Source: an uncultured Eubacteriales bacterium (GTDB lineage Bacteria > Bacillota > Clostridia > Oscillospirales > Acutalibacteraceae). Taken from it: a DNA stretch of 14,757 bases. The stretch's first letter is position 1. Each line of letters begins with the position of its first letter. Below are positions 6,968 through 13,593 of this stretch, in pieces. Where the stretch lies: positions 1 through 14,757 of the forward strand of contig CAKSDJ010000034.1 of NCBI GenBank assembly GCA_934445015.1. The letters run 5' to 3'. The translations under genes and the position numbers were made by a program. Below the pieces are notes generated by a model. It saw only the letters and a program-made list of their open reading frames with translations, was not told where the DNA came from and searched no databases.

Positions 6968-7980
6968 GTTATTGGTACACAAAATCAGGTCCGCAAGACG
7001 ATATAGCCGTAAGCACCCGAATAAGACTTGCCCGTAACATTAACGGCATACCTTTTCCTTCAAAAATGACCGACTCGCAGTTTGAGTTTGTTAATGAAAA
7101 CGTTCGCAAAGCGATATTTGAAAGCAATACTCCCTTTGCAAAAACACTTAAATTCATCCGTATGGACGATATACCCGAAATCGAACGGTTTTCAATGGTA
7201 GAACGTCATATAATCAGCAGCAGGTTTGCCAATGATTATGAACACAGGGCGATAATTATATCAGAAGATGAAAGCGTATGTATAATGCTCGGCGAGGAAG
7301 ACCATATTCGCATACAGATCGTTATGGCAGGGCTTCAGCTTGAAAAAGCGTATGATATTGCCGAAAGCATAGACTCGCTTCTGTGCGGCAGTTTGGACCT
7401 CGCTTTTGATGAAAGAATAGGCTTTCTCACCGAATGTCCCACAAATTTAGGCACCGGTCTGCGTGCGTCCGTGATGCTGCACTTGCCGATTCTTGAAAGC
7501 AACGGTGAAATTGCAAGCCTGTCAGACTCGATAAGCAAAATCGGTCTTACGGTGCGCGGTATGTACGGCGAAGGTACAAAGGCGCTTGCGTCACTTTATC
7601 AGATTTCAAACCAGATAACACTCGGCATAAGCGAAAAAAATGCTATTGACAATCTAAAAGTAATTGCACTGCAGCTTATTCAAAAAGAAAAAAATTACAG
7701 AGAGCATATAAACAGAATAAAAGCAGAAGACGTTTGTATGCGCGCGTTGGGGGTACTCAAAAACGCAAGAATATTAGACAGCAACGAAATGATGACCGAA
7801 TTAAGCGAGATTAAACTCGGTATAAGTATGGGCATAATAAATTGTAATGTTTTACCCATACAGTTACTTATTGAAGGTCAGCCCTATATGATTATGCGTA
7901 AATCGGGAAATATTGATCCGCAAGAGCGTGATATTAAACGGGCAAATATGTTAAGAGAGGCATTGAAAGATGTCGGTTAG
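6964..7980 (+). CDS. mcsB: protein-arginine kinase McsB
   Basis: McsB phosphorylates arginine side chains, including those of CtsR, and marks unfolded proteins for ClpC-ClpP. It is related to phosphagen kinases. In 338 residues, slightly shorter than the usual 350-360, the family landmarks are present: VSTRIRLARN (16-25), the acidic loop LGEEDHIRIQ (109-118), the catalytic-cysteine region LTECPTNLGTGLRAS (155-169), and VRGMYGEGTKAL (197-208) with the second catalytic glutamate. Near the C-terminus is RDIKRA (322-327), which fits the RDxxRA phosphoarginine-binding motif linked to allosteric activation. The four-base ATGA overlap with mcsA matches a one-to-one complex. Confidence 0.97.
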   Translation: MSYWYTKSGPQDDIAVSTRIRLARNINGIPFPSKMTDSQFEFVNENVRKAIFESNTPFAKTLKFIRMDDIPEIERFSMVERHIISSRFANDYEHRAIIISEDESVCIMLGEEDHIRIQIVMAGLQLEKAYDIAESIDSLLCGSLDLAFDERIGFLTECPTNLGTGLRASVMLHLPILESNGEIASLSDSISKIGLTVRGMYGEGTKALASLYQISNQITLGISEKNAIDNLKVIALQLIQKEKNYREHINRIKAEDVCMRALGVLKNARILDSNEMMTELSEIKLGISMGIINCNVLPIQLLIEGQPYMIMRKSGNIDPQERDIKRANMLREALKDVG

Positions 7981-8013
7981 TATGTAAAAAGTTGAAATGA
8001 GGAGGTTTTATAT

Positions 8014-10470
8014 ATGAAATATAATTTTAACGGTTTTACAGAAAAAGCAAATGAAGGCTTAAATCAGGCAATAAATTCAGCAGGACAAATGGGACACACC
8101 TATGTAGGCAGCGAACACCTGCTTTTGGGACTTTTGCGCGTAGGCAGCGGCGTTGCGGCAACCGTGCTTAATAAATACGGAATAACCGCCGAAAAAACCG
8201 AGGAACTTATACGCTTTAACATAGGCACGGGTACTCCTACAAAATTATCACCCGATTATTTTACTCCGCGTGCTAAGCGTGTTTTGGAGGTTGCTATGCA
8301 GGGTTGCAACAATCTCGGTAAAAAATATGTTGGCACAGAGCATATTTTAATAGGAATTTTAAGTGAGAACGATAATTTCGCAATACGTTTTATCAGAGAA
8401 CTCGGTGTTGATATAACAGCGCTTACATCCGATGTACTTGAGGTGTCGGGTGTACAAACTCAGGATATAAACAATTCTGCCCAGACAGACGGTATGGGCG
8501 GCAAGTCCAAAAACTCAAAAACCCCCACACTGCAAAAATACGGCCGCGACTTGACCGAAGAGGCGCGAAAGGGAAAAATTGACCCTGTTATAGGTCGCGA
8601 AACCGAGGTTGAGCGTATTATACAAATACTTTGCAGACGCACAAAAAACAACCCTTGCCTTATAGGTGAACCGGGTGTAGGCAAAACGGCTATAGTTGAG
8701 GGTCTGGCTCAGCGTATTGTCGACGGCAATGTGCCCGAAATTCTGCTTGATAAAAAGGTATTTACACTTGACCTTACCGGTATGGTGGCCGGTACAAAGT
8801 ACCGCGGTGATTTTGAAGAGCGCATAAAGGCCGTTGTAGATGAGGTCACAAAGTCAAATGACATAATTCTGTTCATAGATGAAATTCACACAATTATAGG
8901 TGCAGGTTCGGCAGAGGGCTCTACCGATGTGGCAAATATTTTAAAACCGTCGCTTGCACGCGGTGATTTTCAACTTATAGGCGCCACAACGATAAGCGAA
9001 TACCGCAAAAATATCGAAAAGGATTCGGCGCTTGAACGGCGTTTTCAAACCGTTCTTGTTTCTGAACCTAATCAGGAAGACGCAATATTGATATTAAAGG
9101 GCTTAAAAGATAAATACGAGGCGCATCACAAAGTGGTTATTACCGATGATGCAATTGAGGCGGCGGTCAAACTGTCATCACGGTATATAAATGACCGTTT
9201 CCTGCCTGATAAGGCAATAGACCTTATTGATGAGGCCGCATCACGGGTAAGACTTGCTTCAAGCACTCCTTCGGATGAACTCAAATCAGTTGAACAGAAA
9301 CTTTCTTCGGTTAAAGCCGAAAAAGATGACGCAATAAATTCACAGGAATTTGAACGCGCTGCAAAACTGCGTGATCAGGAAAAACAACTTGAAGATGACA
9401 TTCAAAAAATAAAGGAGCAAAAAAACAGTGAAAACGCTCATGCACTCGGAAATGTAACTGCCGAAAATATTGCAGAAATAGTATCGCTCTGGACCGGCGT
9501 GCCGGTGGCTCAGCTTACCGAAGAGGAAAGCGAAAGGCTTTTAAAACTTGAAGATGTTCTGCATAACAGACTTGTAGGTCAAAGCGAAGCTGTTACAGCG
9601 GTTGCAAAAGCAATCAGGCGTGGCAGGGTAGGCCTCAAAGACCCCAAACGTCCTATCGGTTCCTTTATCTTTTTAGGACCTACCGGCGTAGGTAAAACCG
9701 AGCTCTGCAAAGCGCTTGCCGAGGCGATGTTCGGCAGCGAAAATATGATGATAAGACTTGATATGTCAGAGTATATGGAGAAACATACGGTATCGCGTCT
9801 TGTTGGTTCGCCGCCCGGATATGTAGGCTTTGAAGAGGGCGGTCAGCTTACCGAAAAGGTTCGCCGTCACCCGTATTCGGTTATACTTTTTGATGAGATT
9901 GAAAAGGCGCATCCCGATGTGTTCAACATACTTTTACAAATTCTTGAAGACGGTATTCTTACAGATTCTCAGGGCAGAAAGGTTGACTTCAAAAATACGG
10001 TTATTATAATGACGTCAAACATAGGCGCAAGAATTATAACCGATAAAAAAGTATCTTTTGGTTTCGGTGATGAAAATGAATCCGACCGCGATGAACAGGA
10101 TATTAAGTCGCGCGTTTTGGAAGAACTGAAAAAAGAATTCAGACCGGAGTTTTTAAACCGTGTTGATGATATTATAGTTTTCAGTAAACTTACAAAAGAT
10201 GAAATTAAACAGATTGCCGGCAAAATGCTTGATAATCTTAAAACGCGTCTTACAAATCTTAATATTACAATTGACTTCACCGATGATGTGCTTACCGCCC
10301 TTGCGGAAAAAGGCTTTGACGCGGTATACGGTGCGCGTCCGTTAAGACGTGAAATTCAAAACCGTATAGAAGACGCCTTAAGCGAAAAAATTCTTGACGG
10401 CAGCATAAAAAATGGCGACAGTGTAATTTGCGACTGCAAGGATAATACGTTTACTTTTGTTACAAAGTAA
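8014..10470 (+). CDS. clpC: AAA+ unfoldase ClpC
   Basis: ClpC is the ATP-driven unfoldase that feeds phosphoarginine-tagged proteins into the ClpP protease. The 818 residues contain a double Clp-N domain (about 1-145, repeats starting near 3 and 80), AAA module 1 with Walker A GEPGVGKT (218-225) and Walker B ILFIDE (285-290), a coiled middle domain with a UVR-type segment (about 425-465), and AAA module 2 with Walker A GPTGVGKT (555-562) and Walker B VILFDE (623-628). A VSFGFG loop at 680-685 is placed where ClpC carries its ClpP-docking tip. TGAGGAGGT (7998-8006) gives a strong ribosome binding site eight bases before the ATG. No separate promoter is visible in the 33-base gap after mcsB, so expression depends on the CtsR-controlled promoter. 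Confidence 0.97.
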   Translation: MKYNFNGFTEKANEGLNQAINSAGQMGHTYVGSEHLLLGLLRVGSGVAATVLNKYGITAEKTEELIRFNIGTGTPTKLSPDYFTPRAKRVLEVAMQGCNNLGKKYVGTEHILIGILSENDNFAIRFIRELGVDITALTSDVLEVSGVQTQDINNSAQTDGMGGKSKNSKTPTLQKYGRDLTEEARKGKIDPVIGRETEVERIIQILCRRTKNNPCLIGEPGVGKTAIVEGLAQRIVDGNVPEILLDKKVFTLDLTGMVAGTKYRGDFEERIKAVVDEVTKSNDIILFIDEIHTIIGAGSAEGSTDVANILKPSLARGDFQLIGATTISEYRKNIEKDSALERRFQTVLVSEPNQEDAILILKGLKDKYEAHHKVVITDDAIEAAVKLSSRYINDRFLPDKAIDLIDEAASRVRLASSTPSDELKSVEQKLSSVKAEKDDAINSQEFERAAKLRDQEKQLEDDIQKIKEQKNSENAHALGNVTAENIAEIVSLWTGVPVAQLTEEESERLLKLEDVLHNRLVGQSEAVTAVAKAIRRGRVGLKDPKRPIGSFIFLGPTGVGKTELCKALAEAMFGSENMMIRLDMSEYMEKHTVSRLVGSPPGYVGFEEGGQLTEKVRRHPYSVILFDEIEKAHPDVFNILLQILEDGILTDSQGRKVDFKNTVIIMTSNIGARIITDKKVSFGFGDENESDRDEQDIKSRVLEELKKEFRPEFLNRVDDIIVFSKLTKDEIKQIAGKMLDNLKTRLTNLNITIDFTDDVLTALAEKGFDAVYGARPLRREIQNRIEDALSEKILDGSIKNGDSVICDCKDNTFTFVTK

Positions 10471-10479
10471 AATATATAA

Positions 10480-10512
10480 AAACCGATGTTTGAAATTTTC
10501 AAACATCGGTTT
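10480..10512. terminator. bidirectional terminator between clpC and the membrane protein gene
   Basis: A perfect 15-bp stem, AAACCGATGTTTGAA (10480-10494) with TTCAAACATCGGTTT (10498-10512), has a three-base loop. The plus strand ends in TTTTGC, while the minus strand runs into TTTTTATATATT, so it serves both converging operons and has the better U-run for the minus one. Confidence 0.88.
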
Positions 10513-10527
10513 TGCTGTTCGGCGGGT

Positions 10528-11085
10528 TTAACAGTAAAGAATACTGTTAACGGGTATTTTTTCCAAACCGTAGGTTTTATTTAACGGGTCTTTAAAAATC
10601 GGTATTTTCGGGGTGTTGTAGGTATAAATTACAAACAGGATACCGATTAAAACTATCAGGCTTATTGCAATCAGCGGCGGCAGACATTTTGTTCTGCCGC
10701 TTTTCAATAAATACGTTTCAAGTATATATGTTAAAGCCGCCGCGATAAAAAATGTTGCAATATTAAACCATTCGGGCGATTTTCCAAATGCGCCGTTGTA
10801 TGTGTAATAAAGTATCGGAACCGTAATAAGCGACAATAAAATTCCGGCAAGTTTTACACACCAAAAGTTTTTGTATTCCTTAAAAACAAAACTTTGTATT
10901 ACGGCAAACAAAAACATCGGAAAAAACAACAGTTTTAAATGTTCCCAGGTTGACTCGTTAACAGCCGAAAATGCCGCGACGAATTTGCTGCAATTTGTCC
11001 ACTCATATACAAAGTGGAGCAGGGTGCCGAATACAGATGTAAATATAAACCCCGACAATTGCCAAATATACAGTTTTTTTCTCAT
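10528..11085 (-). CDS. five-span membrane protein, DUF6512-like
   Basis: This predicted integral membrane protein of 185 residues has hydrophobic spans at about 8-26, 50-68, 77-95, 107-127 and 136-155. The conserved-looking stretch AVNESTWEHLKLLFFP (41-56) at the start of span 2 recalls proteins annotated DUF6512 in clostridia. That assignment is from memory of the family and is not verified. No catalytic motif is evident. I chose the ATG at 11085 because an upstream in-frame ATG at 11109 lies almost against a TATAAT box, while AGGCGG (complement of 11093-11098) sits seven bases before the chosen start. It follows the OadG-like gene on the same strand by 67 bases and may be read from its own promoter. 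The function is unknown. Confidence 0.8.
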   Translation of the reverse strand: MRKKLYIWQLSGFIFTSVFGTLLHFVYEWTNCSKFVAAFSAVNESTWEHLKLLFFPMFLFAVIQSFVFKEYKNFWCVKLAGILLSLITVPILYYTYNGAFGKSPEWFNIATFFIAAALTYILETYLLKSGRTKCLPPLIAISLIVLIGILFVIYTYNTPKIPIFKDPLNKTYGLEKIPVNSILYC

Positions 11086-11110
11086 AATAATACCGCCTAT
11101 ACTGAGCATT

Positions 11111-11139
11111 ATTATAATTTTATGTTTTGTATTCAGGAA
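11111..11139 (-). promoter_or_regulatory. possible promoter of the DUF6512-like gene
   Basis: On the minus strand a perfect TATAAT (11111-11116) is preceded after 17 bases by TTCCTG (11134-11139), a poor -35 match. Position and the strong -10 box favour a promoter, but read-through from the oadB-like operon is equally possible. Confidence 0.4.
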
Positions 11140-11146
11140 TATACGG

Positions 11147-11217
11147 TTATAGTTATTTTTTGCTCGATAATCGGTTCAAAAAGTAGGTTATAACCGCAAT
11201 TATCGAAATAACTATAA
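11147..11217 (-). repeat. long nested inverted repeat over the 3' end of the OadG-like gene
   Basis: Three nested arms pair perfectly: TTATAGTTATT (11147-11157) with AATAACTATAA (11207-11217), TCGATAAT (11164-11171) with ATTATCGA (11199-11206), and CGGTT (11172-11176) with AACCG (11192-11196). That is about 24 base pairs interrupted by small one-sided bulges. The stop codon of the peptide gene lies in the outer arm. There is no U-run beyond either end, so it is not a standard terminator. It could protect the 3' end of the upstream message or mask translation. Confidence 0.7.
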
Positions 11218-11290
11218 ATATGCCGAGCATACCTTTGCACATATACGGAATATTCTTTAAAAAATTTTCGGGATTAAATGTAAAATTCAT
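11153..11290 (-). CDS. 45-residue OadG-like membrane peptide (possible small gamma subunit)
   Basis: This small gene lies 45 bases downstream of the OadB-like gene on the same strand. The peptide is MNFTFNPENFLKNIP, then YMCKGMLGIF, a single hydrophobic span (about 21-38, with IFIVISIIAVITYF) and a basic end, NRLSSKK. The GMLGIFIV start of the span resembles the N-terminal region of OadG/gamma subunits of sodium-pump decarboxylases, which anchor the complex. The long linker and histidine-rich metal-binding tail of classical OadG are absent. AAGGAGA (complement of 11297-11303) lies six bases before the ATG, a strong start. Position directly after the beta subunit supports a role as its partner. 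Homology is inferred from a short motif and needs confirmation. Most of the 3' half of the gene lies in a long inverted repeat. Confidence 0.75.
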   Translation of the reverse strand: MNFTFNPENFLKNIPYMCKGMLGIFIVISIIAVITYFLNRLSSKK

Positions 11291-11335
11291 AACAGATCTC
11301 CTTGTTTCAGCGTGACGGTTTTAACCCTTGTCAGC

Positions 11336-12460
11336 CTAAATGTTAATAAAAAAGTTAAGTATAAGTCCTCCGGCTATAACAGAAGCAATTTGCCCCGAAA
11401 CATTAACCGCCATAGACTGCATTAAAAGAAAATTCTGATTATCTTCGGCAAGCCCCATTTTGTGAACTATTCTTCCCGACATCGGAAAGGCGGATATGCC
11501 TGCTGCGCCTATCATCGGGTTGATTTTTTCTTTTAAAAACAGGTTTAAAAACTTTGCAAACAAAACGCCGCCTGCGGTGTCAAAGATAAATGCAACAAGT
11601 CCGAGACCCAATATTATCAGTGTTTCAACTCTTAAAAAACTATCATAGCGCATTTGCGATGCAATGGTAATTCCGAGCAATATGGTAACAAGGTTTGCAA
11701 GCACTTTTTGTGCCGTATCCGAAAGCGAGTTTAAAACGCCACATTCGCGTATAAGGTTGCCGAACATTAAAAATCCTACAAGAGCAACCGAATCCGGTGC
11801 TGCTATGCCTGCAATAACCGTAATAATAATCGGAAAAAGAATTCGTGTCACTTTTGAAACAGACTGCGGTTTATACGGCATTCTGATAAGCCGTTCTTTT
11901 TTTGTTGTTAAAAGTTTTATCACCGGCGGCTGAATTATAGGAACCAGCGCCATATATGAGTATGCCGCAACCATAATAGCGCCTAAATATTTTGATTTCA
12001 GCGCCTGCGCCACCACAATTGATGTCGGACCGTCCGCCGCGCCTATTATTGCAATTGAGGCGGCGTCTTTAATGTCAAAAAACATTGAAGCGGTGCAAAG
12101 CGTAAAAAATATGCCGAACTGTGCCGCCGCACCGAAAATCATAAGTTTCGGATTTGAAAGCAGCGGACCAAAGTCAATCATTGCGCCTATGCCTATAAAC
12201 AAAATAAGCGGAAAAATTTCATTTGCTATTCCTGCATTGTATAGTATAGACAGCACGCCCTCTTTGTCACCCTGGGTAACAGCGCCCGAAAGCGGAATAT
12301 TTACAAGTATAGCGCCGAAACCTATCGGCAGCAGAAGGGTAGGCTCCATTTCTTTTTTTATTGCAAGAAAAATCAGCAGACCGCCTATCGCCCACATTAC
12401 AAGCATTCTCGGGTCAAAATTTTCAATTAAATTTGAGTATAAAAAATCTAAAAACTCCAT
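11336..12460 (-). CDS. sodium-pump decarboxylase beta subunit (OadB/MmdB/GcdB family)
   Basis: The beta subunit is the membrane protein that couples decarboxylation of a biotin-bound carboxyl group to export of sodium ions in oxaloacetate, methylmalonyl-CoA or glutaconyl-CoA decarboxylases. The 374 residues match the family length. Many hydrophobic spans are present. GAADGPTSI (140-148) carries D143, equivalent to the essential Na+-site aspartate of Klebsiella OadB, and AVNVSGQIAS (351-360) carries the conserved asparagine and serine near the C-terminal site. I chose the ATG at 12460, which has AAGGA (complement of 12469-12473) eight bases upstream and gives the family N-terminus. Longer in-frame starts fall on the ribosome binding site or in the terminator's U-run. 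No alpha (carboxyltransferase) or biotin-carrier gene is in the window, so the decarboxylated substrate cannot be named. Confidence 0.93.
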   Translation of the reverse strand: MEFLDFLYSNLIENFDPRMLVMWAIGGLLIFLAIKKEMEPTLLLPIGFGAILVNIPLSGAVTQGDKEGVLSILYNAGIANEIFPLILFIGIGAMIDFGPLLSNPKLMIFGAAAQFGIFFTLCTASMFFDIKDAASIAIIGAADGPTSIVVAQALKSKYLGAIMVAAYSYMALVPIIQPPVIKLLTTKKERLIRMPYKPQSVSKVTRILFPIIITVIAGIAAPDSVALVGFLMFGNLIRECGVLNSLSDTAQKVLANLVTILLGITIASQMRYDSFLRVETLIILGLGLVAFIFDTAGGVLFAKFLNLFLKEKINPMIGAAGISAFPMSGRIVHKMGLAEDNQNFLLMQSMAVNVSGQIASVIAGGLILNFFINI

Positions 12461-12489
12461 AACGCACATCCTTATTAAAAAATTTTTAT

Positions 12490-12537
12490 ATAAAAAAAGA
12501 CTCTTATTGCGCAAAAAATAATCGCAATAAGAGTCTT
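12490..12537 (-). terminator. intrinsic terminator in the leader of the oadB-like gene (attenuator)
   Basis: Read on the minus strand, a perfect 15-bp stem (AAGACTCTTATTGCG at 12523-12537 and CGCAATAAGAGTCTT at 12497-12511) with an 11-base loop is followed at once by seven T residues (12490-12496). It lies about 30 bases before the oadB-like start codon and after that gene's own promoter, so it would abort transcription unless prevented. No gene ends upstream on this strand, so it is best explained as an attenuator. Confidence 0.88.
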
Positions 12538-12548
12538 GTCATTTAATG

Positions 12549-12611
12549 CAAAGGCGGGCATAAAGCCGTACTGACGCCGAATGCAACGATATTCGCCGAC
12601 TACTCCCTCTA
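12549..12611 (-). ncRNA. candidate riboswitch aptamer upstream of the oadB-like gene
   Basis: Between promoter and attenuator the minus-strand transcript holds a compact, G/C-rich element. UAGAGG (12606-12611) can close with CCUUUG (12549-12554) as a basal stem. It is followed by GGGAGUAGUC, a stem of the form GUCGGCGAAU/AUUCGGCGUC with two mismatches, then AGUACGG and a small GGC/GCC hairpin. GGGAGU can also pair with ACUCUU in the 5' arm of the terminator, a possible antiterminator. The GGGAGUAG signature recalls the entry loop of yybP-ykoY (Mn2+) RNAs. The length of about 63 nt and the sodium-pump gene downstream would also suit the DUF1646/Na+-I class. I cannot assign the class by eye. 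Confidence 0.6.
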
Positions 12612-12624
12612 TGGCAGTATAATT

Positions 12625-12653
12625 ATACTATCACAGTCATACGTTTATGTCAA
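12625..12653 (-). promoter_or_regulatory. promoter of the oadB-like gene
   Basis: On the minus strand a perfect TTGACA (12648-12653), a 17-base spacer and TAGTAT (12625-12630) predict a start near 12618 and a leader of about 158 nt. The -10 region lies in a perfect 14-base palindrome, AGTATAATTATACT (12616-12629), which could be an operator. Confidence 0.8.
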
Positions 12654-12689
12654 GTCCTGTTTATTACTTTATGCAGACTGTTTTATCGG

Positions 12690-12718
12690 TTGAAAAACAT
12701 AAAGTGATATGTTATAAT
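12690..12718 (+). promoter_or_regulatory. promoter of the ATC hydrolase-like and ZIP genes
   Basis: TTGAAA (12690-12695), a 17-base spacer and a perfect TATAAT (12713-12718) predict a start near 12725 and an unusually long leader of about 150 bases. It diverges from the oadB-like promoter 37 bases away. Confidence 0.8.
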
Positions 12719-12724
12719 ACATAC

Positions 12725-12861
12725 AAGTCAGTTGAATTGTTCACAAATATTTTATAAACGGCTGCCGTTAAGCAGCTTTTTAAAAAGCCTGTCGGTTAGC
12801 ATGTGCTAACTTAGCGTGAAAAGCATTTAAAATACTGAAAATTGTAATTAACGATATATAT
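12725..12861 (+). promoter_or_regulatory. structured 5' leader of the ATC hydrolase-like gene
   Basis: The leader holds GCTGC (12761-12765) pairing with GCAGC (12772-12776) and followed by five T residues, a weak terminator-like hairpin. It also holds the palindrome GCTTTTTAAAAAGC (12775-12788) and an inverted repeat GTTAGC-ATGT-GCTAAC (12795-12810). The first could attenuate, and the last could be an operator or hairpin. No known riboswitch class is recognised. Confidence 0.4.
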
Positions 12862-12873
12862 AAGGAGTAAAAA

Positions 12874-13575
12874 ATGAAAGATAAAGAACTTAATTTTGAC
12901 CGTACCTGTCACGTGATTTATACAAAGCAGTGTAAAAAAGAAATTCAGAAAAAGATTGCGTTGCATTACCCGAAAGGCGAACAAAACGGCGTATGGGAAC
13001 AGGTCCAGCGGCAATATGTTGATTTTTTGTCTGATTGGCGTACCGACCTCGGCGGCAAAAATAATTTTCATAACGGAAAAGGCGGCAATTATGACTGTAT
13101 CGCCCTTATGGCATATTACACGGTGTGTAAAGATGTAACAAGCCTTGCCGAAATTGAGGAAATGGAAGGCAATCTGTTTTTGGGTGCGTTTCGCAAAATG
13201 AAATTTGTTGACTGCAACAAGCCCCTGTTTAAAAAACTGATGTATAAGGCATTTCAAAATGCCAAAAAACAATGTGATAAGTGGGGCGATTTTAAAATGA
13301 ACATCGCTCCGTATGATCCCGATAAACCTATTTACTATGAGTTTACAGAATGTCCCACGGCGGAGTTTGCCAAAAAACACGGTTTGCTTGAGATAATGCC
13401 GGCGCTTTGCAATCCCGATTTTGAGGCTATGGAGTGCGTACATGCGCGACTTGTGCGCACAACAACGTGTGCAAACGGCGACAAATGCGATTATACCGTA
13501 TGCGGCGACTGTGACCCATACTTTAAAAATCATCCTGAGTATCGCGATAATGCGGGATACCGCAGAAATAAATAA
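12874..13575 (+). CDS. L-2-amino-thiazoline-4-carboxylic acid hydrolase-like protein
   Basis: The 233 residues resemble the L-2-amino-thiazoline-4-carboxylic acid (ATC) hydrolase family. In Pseudomonas that enzyme opens the ring of L-ATC on the route to L-cysteine. The C-terminal third has the family-type segment HARLVRTTTCANGDKCDYTV (about 190-209), ending in a cysteine-rich CGDCDPYF. The central part (YDCIALMAYYTVCKD, about 74-88) is mixed helix. No signal peptide or membrane span is seen, so it is probably cytoplasmic. AAGGAG (12862-12867) lies six bases before the ATG. Members in Clostridia are widespread and mostly uncharacterised, so cysteine release is a family-based guess. The ZIP transporter gene begins 18 bases after the stop and is co-transcribed. 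Confidence 0.78.
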   Translation: MKDKELNFDRTCHVIYTKQCKKEIQKKIALHYPKGEQNGVWEQVQRQYVDFLSDWRTDLGGKNNFHNGKGGNYDCIALMAYYTVCKDVTSLAEIEEMEGNLFLGAFRKMKFVDCNKPLFKKLMYKAFQNAKKQCDKWGDFKMNIAPYDPDKPIYYEFTECPTAEFAKKHGLLEIMPALCNPDFEAMECVHARLVRTTTCANGDKCDYTVCGDCDPYFKNHPEYRDNAGYRRNK

Positions 13576-13593
13576 ACGCAACGGAGATTTTAA

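Noticed and set aside
12072..12521. 149-codon plus-strand open frame antisense to the oadB-like gene
   Set aside because: Ser/Ile/Lys-rich shadow frame with no start signals. It also runs across the oadB-like leader terminator.
12811..13581. 256-codon open frame on the minus strand
   Set aside because: It lies antisense over the ATC hydrolase-like gene. Its product is an unlikely run of F, I, C and H residues and it has no ribosome binding site. The plus-strand gene has the promoter, ribosome binding site and family motifs.
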